DNA of 64,000 bases from Lactobacillus helsingborgensis (GTDB taxonomy: Bacteria > Bacillota > Bacilli > Lactobacillales > Lactobacillaceae): the NCBI RefSeq assembly GCF_000970855.1, contig NZ_KQ034046.1:1130097-1194096 (forward strand), written 5' to 3'. Every line of letters starts with the position of its first letter. Position 1 is the stretch's first letter. The translations under genes and the position numbers were made by a program. The notes under the pieces are model-generated. The model saw nothing but the letters and a program-made list of their open reading frames with translations. It did no database searches and had not been told where the DNA came from. This document shows, piece after piece, positions 44,414 through 55,734 of this stretch.

Positions 44414-47400
44414 TTATTTGATGTCTATTGTTGAAAACGACCGATTTTCAAGCGCAGTTAATAGTGCCCGCGCGGTGTCTAAACTCGTAATTAGCGGAAT
44501 GTTTTGTTGAATAGCTGTTTGGCGAATGATAAAGCCGTCAGAAGTTTTAGCTAAATCATGTCCCATCGTATTAATTACTAAATCAATTTTACCGTTTTTA
44601 AATTCAGTTAGAATATTTGTGGCACTTTGGTCATGAATTTTGTCAACATGAGTAATATGCAGGTGGTGCTGCTCTAAAAATGCAGCCGTTCCGCTAGTCG
44701 CAAAAATCCGGTAACCAATTTGCGCAAATCTTTTGGCAATTGGTAATATTTCTTCTTTATCGCGGTCTTCAATCGTCAATAATATGTTACCACTATCGGG
44801 TATCTGCATATTAGCACCTGAAAATGCTTTATAAAGCGCCTTAGGAAAACTGAAATCACTGCCCATGACTTCGCCAGTTGATTTCATCTCTGGCCCTAAA
44901 TAACTATCAACATCCGAAAGTTTACTAAATGAAAATACAGGTGCCTTCACGCTAATCATTTCTGGTTCTGGCGCTAAGCCGGAGGAGAAGCCTTGATCTT
45001 TCAAGCTCTCACCCATAATGACCCGCGTAGCGACTTGCGCCATTTCAATACTGGTGATTTTGCTTAAAAACGGGACCGTTCGACTAGCACGGGGATTAAC
45101 TTCAATAATATAGATTTCTCCCCCGCGCTCAATTAATTGTAAATTCATAATTCCGTGACAATTGAGCTTTAAAGCTAATTTTTTGGTAATATCAGCTATT
45201 TTTTGCTTAATAGCAGGTGAAAATGTTTGAGCAGGATAAACAGCCATAGAATCGCCTGAGTGAACCCCGGCATGTTCGATATGTTCCATTATTCCGGGAA
45301 TCAGCACTTCTTCCCCGTCACAAATGGCATCAACATCACACTCGCGCCCATCAAGATAGTCATCGACCAAAATAGGATGACTGCTGGCAATATCAACATG
45401 ATTATGCAGGTAATCTTCAAGTTCGGCTTGATTATAAACTATTTCCATAGCTTTACCGCCCAAAACATAACTTGGTCTGACCAGAACTGGATAGCCAAGC
45501 TTCTGCGCCGCCTTAATTACACCATCATGTGTAGTTGTGGTAATTCCTTGCGGCTGCTTTAAACCTAGTTCTTTAACTACTTGATCGAATAATTCGCGGT
45601 CTTCAGCTCGGTTGAGGTCTGCTACACTGGTGCCCAAAATCTTGATCCCATGTTTCTCTAACCCAGCAGCCAAATTGATTGAAGTTTGACCACCAAACTG
45701 AATGATTACGCCTTCCGGCTGCTCAAGATCACAGACATTTAATACGTCTTCCAAAGTCAAAGGTTCAAAATATAATTTGTCAGATACAGAAAAATCAGTG
45801 GAAACAGTTTCGGGATTAGAGTTAATAACAATAGCCTCATAACCCATTTTTTGCAATGCTTTGACACAGTGAACGGTAGCATAATCAAATTCCACACCCT
45901 GACCTATACGAATCGGACCCGAACCAACTACTAAAACTGATTTCTTATTCGTCTTTTGGCTCTCATTTTCAGCGTCATAAGTAGAATAAAAGTATGGTGT
46001 TTCAGAAACAAATTCTCCTGCGCAAGTATCTACCATTTTGTAAACTGGCACTAATTTATGGTCTTTCCGAAAGTTTCGTACTTCATCTTCTGTTTCGTGC
46101 CACAGGTTGGCAATAGTATGGTCACTAAAACCATATTTTTTAGCATTTTTAAGGACAGTTATATCATCAGGATTAGCTGCAATAGTTTTTTCTAGATCGA
46201 CAATATGCTTTACTATATCTAAAAAATAAAAATTAATTTTGGTTAATTCATGCAAATCAGACATTGTATAATCGCGCCGGAAAGCTTCAGCGAGGTAAAA
46301 AAGCCGATCATCTTGGGCTTTAACCAATTTATTTTCCAAATCCTCATCGCTGGCCTTGTGTGCCTCAAGAGAATAAAAGTCTTTTTGGTCAATTTCAAGC
46401 GAGCGCACAGCCTTTTGAAAGGCTTCTTCTGCAGTTCTCCCAATTGCCATGACTTCCCCAGTTGCTTTCATCTGTGTACCAAGTTCACGATTTGCTTTAG
46501 CAAATTTATCAAAGGGCCAACGAGGTATCTTGCAGACCACATAATCCAAAGCAGGTTCAAATTCGGCAAAGGTGGTGCCGGTGACTGGATTTTTAATTTC
46601 ATCTAAAGTTAGTCCCACAGCGATTTTAGCCGCCATTTTAGCAATCGGATAGCCGGTAGCCTTAGAGGCCAGAGCAGAAGAACGGGAAACCCGGGGATTA
46701 ACCTCAATGACATCATAATTGAAACTATTGGGATCAAGTGCTAGCTGCACATTGCAACCACCTTCAATTTTTAGTGCTCGAATAAGTTTCAAGGAGCAGT
46801 CCCGCAGCATTTGATATTCTTTATCAGATAAAGTTTGTGATGGTGAAAAAACAATTGAATCTCCAGTATGGATACCAACAGGATCAAAATTTTCCATACA
46901 ACAAACAATCATGGCATTATCGTCATGATCTCTCATTACTTCAAATTCAATTTCTTTATAACCCGCTATTGAACGCTCAATTAAGCATTCGGTAACTGGT
47001 GATAGTTCCAATCCATTTTTAGCTATTTTAGCTAATTCTTCACGGTCATTGCAGATGCCGCCACCGGTACCTCCCATAGTAAAAGCAGGACGAACAATAA
47101 TCGGATAGCCAATTTTATCTCCAAAATCTAGTGCTTCTTGCACTGTTTTCACACTCGTTGAAGGTGGGACCGGTTCACCCAGTTCTTGACAAAGTTCTTT
47201 GAACTTTTCCCTGTCTTCTGCTTGTTCAATTGAATCAAGCTTTGTACCTAGGAGTTCAATATTTAGTTCATCTAGAATGCCACTTTTAGCTAAAGACAAT
47301 GCCATATTCAATCCCACTTGTCCGCCTAACGTAGGTAAGATTGCATCAGGAAATTCTTTACGAATAATGCGGGAAACTGATTCCAAAGTTAAGGGCTCAA

Positions 47401-47596
47401 TATAAACCTTATCGGCAATAGTCGTATCAGTCATGATGGTAGCGGGGTTAGAATTGACCAACACTACTTCGTAGCCTTCTTCACGTAAAGCTAAACAAGC
47501 CTGTGTTCCGGAATAATCAAATTCTGCTGCTTGACCTATAATAATTGGACCTGAACCAATTACCATGATTTTTTTAATATCAGTTCTTTTAGGCAT
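44414..47596 (-). CDS. carB: carbamoyl-phosphate synthase large subunit
   Basis: Makes carbamoyl phosphate from bicarbonate, ATP and the ammonia channelled from CarA. Two ATP-grasp halves are seen, each with [23 protein letters not shown] starts ([19 protein letters not shown] in the second) and [20 protein letters not shown] / [17 protein letters not shown]; a C-terminal MGS-like allosteric domain follows. I use the ATG at 47596 (1060 residues, MPKRTDIKK), which overlaps the carA stop; ATGs 9 and 3 codons upstream are inside carA. The single car set lies in the pyr operon. Confidence 0.96.
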   Translation of the reverse strand: MPKRTDIKKIMVIGSGPIIIGQAAEFDYSGTQACLALREEGYEVVLVNSNPATIMTDTTIADKVYIEPLTLESVSRIIRKEFPDAILPTLGGQVGLNMALSLAKSGILDELNIELLGTKLDSIEQAEDREKFKELCQELGEPVPPSTSVKTVQEALDFGDKIGYPIIVRPAFTMGGTGGGICNDREELAKIAKNGLELSPVTECLIERSIAGYKEIEFEVMRDHDDNAMIVCCMENFDPVGIHTGDSIVFSPSQTLSDKEYQMLRDCSLKLIRALKIEGGCNVQLALDPNSFNYDVIEVNPRVSRSSALASKATGYPIAKMAAKIAVGLTLDEIKNPVTGTTFAEFEPALDYVVCKIPRWPFDKFAKANRELGTQMKATGEVMAIGRTAEEAFQKAVRSLEIDQKDFYSLEAHKASDEDLENKLVKAQDDRLFYLAEAFRRDYTMSDLHELTKINFYFLDIVKHIVDLEKTIAANPDDITVLKNAKKYGFSDHTIANLWHETEDEVRNFRKDHKLVPVYKMVDTCAGEFVSETPYFYSTYDAENESQKTNKKSVLVVGSGPIRIGQGVEFDYATVHCVKALQKMGYEAIVINSNPETVSTDFSVSDKLYFEPLTLEDVLNVCDLEQPEGVIIQFGGQTSINLAAGLEKHGIKILGTSVADLNRAEDRELFDQVVKELGLKQPQGITTTTHDGVIKAAQKLGYPVLVRPSYVLGGKAMEIVYNQAELEDYLHNHVDIASSHPILVDDYLDGRECDVDAICDGEEVLIPGIMEHIEHAGVHSGDSMAVYPAQTFSPAIKQKIADITKKLALKLNCHGIMNLQLIERGGEIYIIEVNPRASRTVPFLSKITSIEMAQVATRVIMGESLKDQGFSSGLAPEPEMISVKAPVFSFSKLSDVDSYLGPEMKSTGEVMGSDFSFPKALYKAFSGANMQIPDSGNILLTIEDRDKEEILPIAKRFAQIGYRIFATSGTAAFLEQHHLHITHVDKIHDQSATNILTEFKNGKIDLVINTMGHDLAKTSDGFIIRQTAIQQNIPLITSLDTARALLTALENRSFSTIDIK

Positions 47597-48674
47597 CGTT
47601 CTCATTTTCCTTTCTCTGGTCAATCATTTGCATAAAGTAATCAAATATCCCTTCTTCGTCATGTGGCCCCGGTGTACTGTCTGGATGAAATTGCACCGAA
47701 AAAGCTGGGTATTTTTTATGCCGCAAACCTTCAACAGTGCCATCATTAACTTCAACGTGCGTAACCATTAAATTCTCTGGATCAATTGAATCGCGGCTAA
47801 CAGCATACCCATGATTTTGAGAAGTAAATCCAATATTTCCTGTAGCAATTTCACGTACTGGATGATTAAATCCCCGATGGCCGAATTTCATTTTATAAGT
47901 CTTAGCACCATTTGCCAGAGCAAAAACTTGATGCCCCATGCAGATACCCATGAGTGGTATATGCTGCTCAACTTCTTGCACCATCTTAATTGCCTTTCCC
48001 ATTTCCAGCGGATCTCCTGGGCCATTGGATAATAAAACACCATCTGGTTGCAATGACAAAATCTTGGCAGCCGAAGTAGTATAAGGAAGAACTATGCAAT
48101 TGCAGCCCCTTTGGCTTAGTTCACGTAAAATACTGTTTTTTATACCAAAGTCAACCACCACAACATTACGCTTTGTACCAGGTACAGGATAGGATTTTGC
48201 AGTGGAAACTCTATCCACTGCACCCCTGGTTATTTGACTGGACTGCAACTCTTTGGCAATTTCTGCCGCGTTCTCCTGAGAATCACAAATTTGACCGCGC
48301 ATAGTTCCATGACTACGCAGCTTTTTTACTAATTGTCTAGTGTCTACACCCTGAATACCTGGAACATTGATACTTTCTAAAAACTGGGGTAAAGTGGTTT
48401 GCATACGCCAATTATCTGGGTGACGCGCCACTTGATGACAAATTACCCCTTTTATACCCGGTTCAAGTGATTCATAATCAGCTAGTGTAATACCATAGTT
48501 GCCAATTAAAGGATTGGTAAAAACTAAAATCTGATCAGCATAGGATTGATCAGTAATCGCTTCTTGATAGCCAGTCATACCGGTAGTAAAAACCACCTCT
48601 CCCCTAGTTGTTTGGTCGGCTCCAAAACCTGAACCCGCAAATATACTGCCATCTTCTAAAATTAAATATCTCAT
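47589..48674 (-). CDS. carA: carbamoyl-phosphate synthase small subunit
   Basis: Glutaminase subunit. The N-terminal domain has [14 protein letters not shown] and [21 protein letters not shown]; the class I amidotransferase domain has [12 protein letters not shown], the nucleophile Cys in [12 protein letters not shown], and [22 protein letters not shown]. It is 361 residues long. It overlaps pyrC and carB by a few bases, so pyrC-carA-carB are translationally coupled. Confidence 0.96.
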   Translation of the reverse strand: MRYLILEDGSIFAGSGFGADQTTRGEVVFTTGMTGYQEAITDQSYADQILVFTNPLIGNYGITLADYESLEPGIKGVICHQVARHPDNWRMQTTLPQFLESINVPGIQGVDTRQLVKKLRSHGTMRGQICDSQENAAEIAKELQSSQITRGAVDRVSTAKSYPVPGTKRNVVVVDFGIKNSILRELSQRGCNCIVLPYTTSAAKILSLQPDGVLLSNGPGDPLEMGKAIKMVQEVEQHIPLMGICMGHQVFALANGAKTYKMKFGHRGFNHPVREIATGNIGFTSQNHGYAVSRDSIDPENLMVTHVEVNDGTVEGLRHKKYPAFSVQFHPDSTPGPHDEEGIFDYFMQMIDQRKENENDA

Positions 48675-49948
48675 TTATTTTCCTCTATTTGAAAGACAAC
48701 TTTGCCATCAACCATTGTTAAGACTGTTTGACCGTAAACCGTGTCACCCTTAACTGGGGTGTTTCTTCCCTTAGATTTAAAATCAGCAGTATTAATGGTT
48801 ATTTTTTTACCAAGATTAAAAATTACTATATCAGCTGGTTGACCAATCGCAATTTTTCCTGCTTTTTTCAGTCCAAAAGACTCAGCTGGTGCGATTGTTA
48901 GCCAAGTTAATAACTGACTCAAAGTGAAAATACCAGTTTTAACAAACTTGGTATATAGTTCACTAAAAACTGTTTCGCTACCAACTATCCCAAAAGCTGC
49001 TTTAGCAAAACCGCCTTGTTTATCAGCAGCGGTATGAGGCGCATGGTCAGTAGCTATCATGTCAATCGTGCCGTCAAGCAATCCAGCAATTAAAGCTGCT
49101 TGGTCTCTTTTCGTTCTTAATGGGGGATTCATTTTAAACTTAGCATCATCGCCAGTAATATTTTCTTCTTCTAACAGAAGGTGGTGAGGAGCAACTTCAC
49201 AAGTAACATTGATACCCCTAGATTTAGCAATTCTAATTAGTTCAACACTGGTAGCAGTTGACACGTGACAAACATGATAGTGAACGCCGGTTTTTTGCGC
49301 CAGTAAGAGATCACGTGCAATTTGTGTGGTCTCAGCTAATTCAGTAATAGGAGCTAAATGTAATTTTTTTGCTTTTTGACCTTCATTAATCACACCATGA
49401 TTAAATAGTGCATCATCTTGTGCATGTTCAGCAATGATTAAATTATTCTCTTGTGCTTTTTGCATTGCCAAATACATGGTACGAGCATTCTGCACTCCTT
49501 TGCCATCATTACTTAGCGCCACACATCCGGCTTTTTTAAGTTGAGCATAATCGGGAATTTCATCAGTATCTTCATCAATAGTTATGGGGCCATATTGCAA
49601 AATATGCACTAGACCATTTTGGTCATTATTGCGCACCATTTTGGTCATTAATTCCGGGGTGTTAGGGACAGGTACCACATTAGGCATTGCACAAACCGTA
49701 GTAAAGCCACCATGCGCCGCTGCCAGCGAACCAGTCTGAACATTTTCTTTTTCAGTTTGACCAGGATCTCTATAGTGGACATGAACATCAACTAGACCTG
49801 GACTTACCAGCTTGTCTTCCGCGTTAATTACGCTGTCGCCGGTTAAGCTGGTCCCAATTGCTGCTATCAAGCCATCTTTAACTAAAAGATCAGCTTGCAT
49901 AATCTGACCACCAACAAAAAGATAGCCATTTTTAATCACAGTTGTCAT
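48671..49948 (-). CDS. pyrC: dihydroorotase
   Basis: Cyclises carbamoyl-aspartate to dihydroorotate. Zinc ligands are in GLVDVHVHYRDPGQTEKE, with the metal-bridging Asp in LSNDGKGVQ, the histidines in HVCHVSTATS and the catalytic Asp in MIATDHAPHT. A 425-residue class I dihydroorotase. It overlaps pyrB and carA by 1-4 bases. Confidence 0.96.
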   Translation of the reverse strand: MTTVIKNGYLFVGGQIMQADLLVKDGLIAAIGTSLTGDSVINAEDKLVSPGLVDVHVHYRDPGQTEKENVQTGSLAAAHGGFTTVCAMPNVVPVPNTPELMTKMVRNNDQNGLVHILQYGPITIDEDTDEIPDYAQLKKAGCVALSNDGKGVQNARTMYLAMQKAQENNLIIAEHAQDDALFNHGVINEGQKAKKLHLAPITELAETTQIARDLLLAQKTGVHYHVCHVSTATSVELIRIAKSRGINVTCEVAPHHLLLEEENITGDDAKFKMNPPLRTKRDQAALIAGLLDGTIDMIATDHAPHTAADKQGGFAKAAFGIVGSETVFSELYTKFVKTGIFTLSQLLTWLTIAPAESFGLKKAGKIAIGQPADIVIFNLGKKITINTADFKSKGRNTPVKGDTVYGQTVLTMVDGKVVFQIEENK

Positions 49949-50904
49949 TAAGACAGACCTCCTAATTTACGTCCGCGCATGACCGCTTCAATCATTGCCA
50001 TGCGCATAAAGACCCCATTCTCCATTTGCCTTACGAAACGACATTTTGGAGCTTCAACTAAATCACCACTAAGTTCAACATCATGGTTAATTGGACCTGG
50101 ATGCATGATAATGGCATCATCTTTCAGTTGGTCATATCGTTTTTGATTAATCCCATATTTTGCATGATATTTTTGAGCATCAAATTGGGCTTCATTTGGA
50201 TCACCAGCATGCCTTTCATGCTGCACTCTCAAAAGCATCATTACATCCATTTGACTAACCAGATCATCAATCGGCTTATATTCGCCAAATTTGTCAAACT
50301 GTCTGTCATACCAATATTCAGGACCCGAGAAATAAACTTTTGCACCCAGCCTAGTTAAAAGATCCATGTTACTTTTGGCAACTCGTGAATTGGTAATATC
50401 TCCGACGATAGCTACTTTAAGATTTTTAAAATGACCAAATTGTTCGTGAATTGTCATCATGTCCAATAAACACTGTGACGGATGCTGACCACTGCCATCC
50501 CCAGCATTGATTACCCCAATGTTAAGGTGCTGGTTTTGCTTAGGATGGATCAATTGGTTGTAGTATTCGTTTTCTGAATGCCTGATTACTTCAAGATCAA
50601 TGCCCAGAGCTGCCATAATAAGTGACGTGTCATAAAGGGTTTCACCTTTTTTAGTTGAACTATGTGCTGGATCAAAAGGAATAACCTTTAAGCCTAGTTT
50701 TCGTTCAGCCATTTCAAAACTGGTATGAGTTCTGCTGGAATTTTCAAAAAACATATTAGTAACATAGACCGGACAAGTTAAATGTGGGCGGGCACCACCA
50801 TTTTTAAAATATTCTGCTCGTTCAATCAGTGCCATTACTTCCTCAGCTGTTAGGTTTTCGACGCTAACAAATGATTTTAAAGTGACAAAATTTGTATTTT
50901 TCAT
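49948..50904 (-). CDS. pyrB: aspartate carbamoyltransferase
   Basis: Condenses carbamoyl phosphate with aspartate. Motifs: carbamoyl-phosphate-binding [37 protein letters not shown] and [12 protein letters not shown]. It is 318 residues long. No pyrI gene is present, as in other Firmicutes. A PyrR attenuator (50927-51026) lies upstream. Confidence 0.97.
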   Translation of the reverse strand: MKNTNFVTLKSFVSVENLTAEEVMALIERAEYFKNGGARPHLTCPVYVTNMFFENSSRTHTSFEMAERKLGLKVIPFDPAHSSTKKGETLYDTSLIMAALGIDLEVIRHSENEYYNQLIHPKQNQHLNIGVINAGDGSGQHPSQCLLDMMTIHEQFGHFKNLKVAIVGDITNSRVAKSNMDLLTRLGAKVYFSGPEYWYDRQFDKFGEYKPIDDLVSQMDVMMLLRVQHERHAGDPNEAQFDAQKYHAKYGINQKRYDQLKDDAIIMHPGPINHDVELSGDLVEAPKCRFVRQMENGVFMRMAMIEAVMRGRKLGGLS

Positions 50905-50926
50905 TTTTACTCTTTCCTAAAAAAAT

Positions 50927-51026
50927 AAACCTGCAGCTTTTCAGCTCCAGGTTTAGCAAAAGGGTTTTTAGTTTAGTCCAAGACTTAACAAAAAGAACTC
51001 ATACCCTTCTGACCCTCTCTGGAGCC
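50927..51026 (-). promoter_or_regulatory. PyrR-dependent attenuator between pyrR and pyrB
   Basis: On the minus strand the PyrR-binding loop CTCCAGAGAGGGT (within 51026-51011) matches the conserved UCCAGAGAGG core. A terminator hairpin (AAACCTGGAGCT / AGCTGCAGGTTT, 50954-50927) with a T-run follows. UMP-bound PyrR would favour termination before pyrB. Confidence 0.85.
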
Positions 51027-51050
51027 AATTAAACGGTTGAATTGATTCTA

Positions 51051-51602
<552 letters not shown>

Positions 51603-51628
51603 CTATTGCTACTTTACCCATGAAAAAA

Positions 51629-51704
51629 CACTTAATCTATTGAGACTAAGTGCTGTGTAAAAGTCAATACTTAATTGAGCTTTCCTTGCTAGCCTCACGG
51701 GACT
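51629..51704 (-). promoter_or_regulatory. PyrR-dependent attenuator upstream of pyrR
   Basis: On the minus strand AGTCCCGTGAGGCT (51704-51691) fits the PyrR consensus ARUCCNGNGAGGYU at every position. A 10-bp terminator stem with one G.U pair (51652-51629) and T6 follows. Confidence 0.9.
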
Positions 51705-51726
51705 AATTTTAAAGGACATCTATTTC

Positions 51727-51755
51727 AATATAATGGTTAAACGAGCAGTTGTCAA
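51727..51755 (-). promoter_or_regulatory. pyr operon promoter
   Basis: On the minus strand TTGACA (51755-51750) and TATATT (51732-51727) are 17 bp apart, about 25 bp before the PyrR site. Confidence 0.85.
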
Positions 51756-51879
51756 CACTAAAGTTATGTATCGGGCAACTATTATTTCTAGCAAAAATTT
51801 TTAAGTTTAAAAAAATATTTTCTAATTATATAAACCATGTCTAACTTTTATTTTAAAGCCGCCTCACTTAAGAAACAAA

Positions 51880-52803
51880 CTAATTAAGTTCAATCTGACC
51901 AACAAGATCATTGATATCAGCAACACCCATTTTTGCTAAAATTGCGGGCAATTCATCTGCTATGTGGGGGCATATTAATGGATCCTTAAAATGAGCACTT
52001 CCCACTTCGACTGCATTGGCTCCGGCTAACATAAATTCAATTACATCTTCAGCTGACTCAATACCGCCCATACCAATTATGGGTAATTTAGTTGCTGTTC
52101 TCACCTGATTAATCTGATAAATGGCAATAGGTTTCACTCCCGCACCTGAATAGCCACCAAAATTATTGCCTAACAGTGGTTTACGTGTCTTGATATTGAT
52201 GCGCATCCCCATTACCGTATTTATTAGTGACAGACCGTCTGCACCACCAGCTTCTGCTGCTCGGGCAATTTCACCTATGGCAGTAACGTTAGGTGTTAAC
52301 TTAATGTAAATCGGAATTGTGACCGCCACTTTGATTGCAGCAGTTAGTTTTTCAACTAATTCTGGATGAACACCAAAACTCATTCCACCTTGAGCAACAT
52401 TGGGACAAGAAAAATTTATTTCCAGGGCATTAACCATCTTAGAAGCAGCTAATTTTTGGGCCACTTCGACATAGCCGGCACTACTTTCACCACCAACACT
52501 GGCAATAATGGGCAAAGCAGGATATTTCTTTTTAATGTCAGGTAACTTGGTACTAACTACTTGATCAACTCCCGGATTAGTTAAACCGACAGAATTTAAT
52601 ACTCCATTTTCTAAAACTGCAATTTGAGGTTGAGGATTACCAGCCCGCGGTTTAGGTGTAGTAGTTTTTATAACCAGCGCCCCCAATTCATTTAAATCAA
52701 ATTTCTCAGCCGCAGATACATCACCAAATCCGAAAGTACCACTTGCTGGCATTAACGGATTTTTTAAGCTTAGACCCGGTAATTTTACTTTGATGTTAAT
52801 CAT
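51880..52803 (-). CDS. pyrD: dihydroorotate dehydrogenase, class 1B-type catalytic subunit
   Basis: Oxidises dihydroorotate to orotate with FMN. Catalytic Cys lies in [17 protein letters not shown], where the PNVxxGG pattern resembles class 1B enzymes; FMN-site segments [10 protein letters not shown] and [14 protein letters not shown] are present. I use the ATG at 52803 (307 residues), 5 nt after GGAGG. It is transcribed apart from the other pyr genes and divergently from pyrF. The electron-transfer subunit gene pyrK is not in this window. Confidence 0.93.
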   Translation of the reverse strand: MINIKVKLPGLSLKNPLMPASGTFGFGDVSAAEKFDLNELGALVIKTTTPKPRAGNPQPQIAVLENGVLNSVGLTNPGVDQVVSTKLPDIKKKYPALPIIASVGGESSAGYVEVAQKLAASKMVNALEINFSCPNVAQGGMSFGVHPELVEKLTAAIKVAVTIPIYIKLTPNVTAIGEIARAAEAGGADGLSLINTVMGMRINIKTRKPLLGNNFGGYSGAGVKPIAIYQINQVRTATKLPIIGMGGIESAEDVIEFMLAGANAVEVGSAHFKDPLICPHIADELPAILAKMGVADINDLVGQIELN

Positions 52804-52943
52804 ATTATCCTCCAAAAATTGCTGTTCTTTTGCTCATAAATATTTTTGGGTATATTTTACACGTTTTTGACCATTTTAAAAGTAAAATTTTTAGTTGTAT
52901 TTTATTAGCAAAAATGTTAATCTCAATGTTAATGAACTTTAAA

Positions 52944-53028
52944 CGGTACAGAGAGACCGCAAGTTGAACATGGCTTAATTTTTTTAAAAGTCTATTTTGA
53001 TGCACTCTCGTACCAAAGTAGGCTTTTT
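52944..53028 (+). promoter_or_regulatory. probable PyrR attenuator upstream of pyrF
   Basis: CGGT-ACAGAGAG-ACCG (52944-52959) is a small hairpin whose loop keeps the CAGAGAG core of PyrR sites but lacks the flanking UCC and GG. A 13-bp stem with two G.U pairs (52987-52999 with 53014-53026) followed by a T-run is a terminator just before the pyrF ribosome binding site. Confidence 0.6.
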
Positions 53029-53045
53029 TATATGTGGAGGCGTTA

Positions 53046-53753
53046 ATGAAAAAAGCGGTATTTGTAGCATTGGACTATGACAATCAGAAGGATGTTGAGA
53101 ATCTGCTTCAGAAATTAGGTGATCCCCAAGAAACCTACTTAAAAATTGGCATGGAACTATATTATCATTATGGTTCGAACTTGGTAAAAACTTTAGTTGA
53201 ACAAGGATACCATATTTTTCTAGATCTCAAATTACATGATATTCCTAATACAGTTTACCAAGCTGCCAAACAGATAGGAAAATTAGGAGTTTTTTGTACC
53301 ACCGTTCACGCACTTGGTGGTAGTGCAATGATTGCAGCAGCTAAGAAAGGGCTGGTTGATAGTACCCCTAAAGGTAGCGAAGTCCCTAAACTCTTAGCTG
53401 TGACGGAACTGACCTCCATTTCAGCTGCAACTTTGGCAAATGAGCAGAATTGTTCATTGTCAATGGCTGAAGAAGTGGTTAGTCTAGCTCAGACTGCTAA
53501 AAATGCCGGTGCTGACGGTGTAATATGTTCACCGCTTGAAGTACAAAATTTGCGGGAAATAGTTGGCCAAGATTTCTTATATGTTACACCGGGAATTAGA
53601 TTATCAGCTAAAGCGAATGATGATCAAAAGCGCACTGCCACTCCCTTAAAAGCAAAAGAATTTGGCTCAAGTGCGATTGTAGTCGGTCGACCAATTACCA
53701 AAGCTGAGAGTCCCGCACAGGTTTATCAAGAAATTAAAAAGGAGTTTGAATAA
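53046..53753 (+). CDS. pyrF: orotidine-5'-phosphate decarboxylase
   Basis: Last step of UMP synthesis. The catalytic DLKLHDIPNT is near residues 60-69, with VTPGIRL and SAIVVGRPIT as phosphate-binding segments. I use the ATG at 53046 (235 residues), 5 nt after GGAGG. pyrE starts immediately after its stop. Confidence 0.96.
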   Translation: MKKAVFVALDYDNQKDVENLLQKLGDPQETYLKIGMELYYHYGSNLVKTLVEQGYHIFLDLKLHDIPNTVYQAAKQIGKLGVFCTTVHALGGSAMIAAAKKGLVDSTPKGSEVPKLLAVTELTSISAATLANEQNCSLSMAEEVVSLAQTAKNAGADGVICSPLEVQNLREIVGQDFLYVTPGIRLSAKANDDQKRTATPLKAKEFGSSAIVVGRPITKAESPAQVYQEIKKEFE

Positions 53754-54389
53754 ATGTATCAGGAACAAATTATCAATAAACTAATCGCCGAAAAAATAAT
53801 TACATTTTCTCCGCAAAAACCATATCAATATGCTAGCGGAATGCTATCACCCATTTATACAGACTTACGCTTAACTGTTTCTTATCCAAACTTGCGCGAC
53901 TGGATTGCGACAGACTTGGCAGCGTTAATTAAAAGCAGATATCCTGCTGTAACTGTAATAGGCGGTGTGGCAACTGCTGGTATACCACATGCAGCATGGA
54001 TTGCTGCTAAGCTTAACCTGCCCTTGATTTATGTGCGGCCAAAGCCTAAGGATCACGGCAAAGGCAAGCAGATTGAAGGCCGCTTTAATAAAGAAGACAA
54101 TATCGTGTTAATTGATGATTTAATAACCACAGGTGGCTCTGTAATCAATGCCGTTGATGCCACAAAAAAAGAAGGTGGTAATGTAATTGGCGTTAGCTCA
54201 ATCTTTACATACTATTTAAAAGATACGAAAAATAATTTTGCTCAAGCTGGCGTCGATTTTAGTCCTCTACTTTCCTATCCTGAGTTATTGCAAAAAGAAA
54301 AAGAGTTGAACTACATCAGCTCTGAAGAATATGAGGCTTTAAAGACCTGGCACGAAGATCCGTGGAAATGGGGCAAAAAGTTTCAGTAA
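53754..54389 (+). CDS. pyrE: orotate phosphoribosyltransferase
   Basis: Adds ribose phosphate to orotate. The PRPP loop NIVLIDDLITTGGSVINAVDA and the segments YASGMLSPIYTDLRL and IYVRPKPKDHGKGKQIEG are diagnostic. It is 211 residues long. It is directly coupled to pyrF and followed by a terminator. Confidence 0.96.
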   Translation: MYQEQIINKLIAEKIITFSPQKPYQYASGMLSPIYTDLRLTVSYPNLRDWIATDLAALIKSRYPAVTVIGGVATAGIPHAAWIAAKLNLPLIYVRPKPKDHGKGKQIEGRFNKEDNIVLIDDLITTGGSVINAVDATKKEGGNVIGVSSIFTYYLKDTKNNFAQAGVDFSPLLSYPELLQKEKELNYISSEEYEALKTWHEDPWKWGKKFQ

Positions 54390-54394
54390 ATAAG

Positions 54395-54433
54395 AACTGA
54401 CAAAGATTGCTTCACAGCATAAATTTGTCAGTT
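54395..54433 (+). terminator. terminator after pyrE
   Basis: A 10-bp perfect stem AACTGACAAA / TTTGTCAGTT (54395-54404 with 54424-54433) is followed by TTTTTT. Confidence 0.85.
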
Positions 54434-54457
54434 TTTTATATGTAAAAAAATCGGCAG

Positions 54458-54664
54458 TTAATTACTGGCAATTATTCTCAAAAACTTGGTAGTAATAATC
54501 ATTATTTCAGTTATCAGACCAGCAAAAAGTTACTTGCGCCTAAACTTTTAGTCTAGTTCTTTATTAGGAAGTCCCAAGAGGTGCGCAAAATATAAAGATG
54601 TGGCAACCATTACTAATATTATATCCTTACTGAAAATCGATTGTTCTTCATTCTTAGTCCTCAC
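54458..54664 (-). pseudogene. MFS transporter N-terminal remnant
   Basis: A 69-codon minus-strand frame, begun by a GTG, reads SIFSKDIILVMVATSLYFA, then two in-frame stops, then LFAGLITEIMIITTKFLR. These two blocks match the start of helix 1 and the helix 2 region (normally like AGLIAGIMSLTALFLRP) of Gram-positive drug-efflux-type MFS proteins. The rest of the roughly 400-residue gene is gone. Confidence 0.6.
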
Positions 54665-54711
54665 TTACACTAATTTATTTGAGCAATAAAAGTTTACTCA
54701 AAATCTCGCCA

Positions 54712-54759
54712 ACACATCAAAAAAGACTGATTTTTTCAAACCAGCCTTTTTTGATGTGT
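54712..54759. terminator. strong bidirectional terminator hairpin
   Basis: A 14-bp perfect stem (54712-54725 with 54746-54759) extended by a few inner pairs, containing A6/T6 runs. It has no intact gene on either side; on the minus strand it follows the short frame at 54797-54937. Confidence 0.75.
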
Positions 54760-54796
54760 ATATACGATTTAATTATAGATATCATTAGAAAATTGT

Positions 54797-54937
54797 TTAA
54801 TTATTATCTACTTCTTTTTTACTATCAACAAAATTGAGAAAACAGTTGCTAATATCAAATTTATTTGAATATTGCCTGATCAATTTTTCTGACATGTAAA
54901 AGAATTTAATCACTCTAAACTTTTTCTGTGGTATTAT
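54797..54937 (-). pseudogene. short open stretch, possible C-terminal gene remnant
   Basis: About 47 codons ending in TAA at 54799-54797 just before a terminator; the translation includes MSEKLIRQYSNKFDISNC. No ribosome binding site precedes any start. I do not recognise it. The placement before a terminator suggests a gene tail, as at 1927-2064. Confidence 0.3.
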
Positions 54938-54943
54938 TAATCA

Positions 54944-55097
54944 TAGTAGTGAGAATAAAATTATTTTTATTCTCACTACTACTTTTAAATGTTAAGCAAA
55001 AGTCCGAACTTTAGCATAATTCAAAAACCATTGGATTTTTCTTAACATTATTCGACACAACTTCAATGTATGCCAACATCGGAGTTGTGTTTTTTTA
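54944..55097 (+). ncRNA. candidate structured RNA of unknown role
   Basis: Three hairpins in a row: a perfect 17-bp stem (54944-54960 with 54965-54981, loop TTAT), an imperfect stem pairing GTTAAGCAAAAGTCC near 54989 with GGATTTTTCTTAAC near 55033, and a 10-bp stem (55055-55064 with 55081-55090) followed by T7, a good Rho-independent terminator. No coding frame is inside. No convincing promoter was found. Confidence 0.35.
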
Positions 55098-55680
55098 ATT
55101 GACATTAACTATCCTCTCTTTTGCTAATTTTTCGGTAAATACTAGTTTTCCTATATTTATTTTTATTATTTCCAGAAAAGCATTACCCCTTTCATTCATA
55201 GCACCTAATTTAAACTATGTGAATTATATAATAATCGTAATCAAATTTTTAAAAATTGTCAATAAACTATTGAATATTTTTTAGTTACTGTATTAAATTA
55301 TATCTGCTTTCACATTTTGTTATCTAGATTTATAAATAACAATCGAAAAATCTATGATTTAAAGGTCTAAGAAATAGGTTCTTTTTCATCTAATTTAAAT
55401 AACAATTAAAAATACTATTTTGGTTTATATTTTTCGCTATTTAAAATTATTTAAATAACTAAAATATTATAAAGTTGATTGGTTTCTTTCAAAATTACGA
55501 TTCTTTTCTTTTATTTTAGACTATAATATAACAGTTTTACTTACTGGCACTTTGGAAAGCTTTCTTTCAAATTTTTGTTTAGCCATTAATATATTAATAT
55601 AAAAAATAGAATGATTAAAATATATAAAAATATTACATTAAGTATTATATATTTTGTTTTCCCAATAAATAAGACCAATA
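55098..55680. other. very AT-rich region with no gene
   Basis: Only short low-complexity frames occur on either strand. I see no tRNA, repeat array or insertion sequence. Confidence 0.5.
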
Positions 55681-55715
55681 AAAAAAGTAGCATAAGAAAT
55701 TTATGCTACTTTTTT
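55681..55715. terminator. terminator after glnA
   Basis: A 15-bp perfect stem (55681-55695 with 55701-55715) with a GAAAT loop and A/T tracts on both sides ends 19 bp from the glnA stop. Confidence 0.9.
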
Positions 55716-55734
55716 ATTTTTATAACTAGATTAT

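Noticed and set aside
55099..55284. A 61-codon plus-strand frame rich in Ile, Phe and Leu
   Set aside because: No ribosome binding site, very AT-rich, low-complexity composition; it is expected by chance in such DNA.
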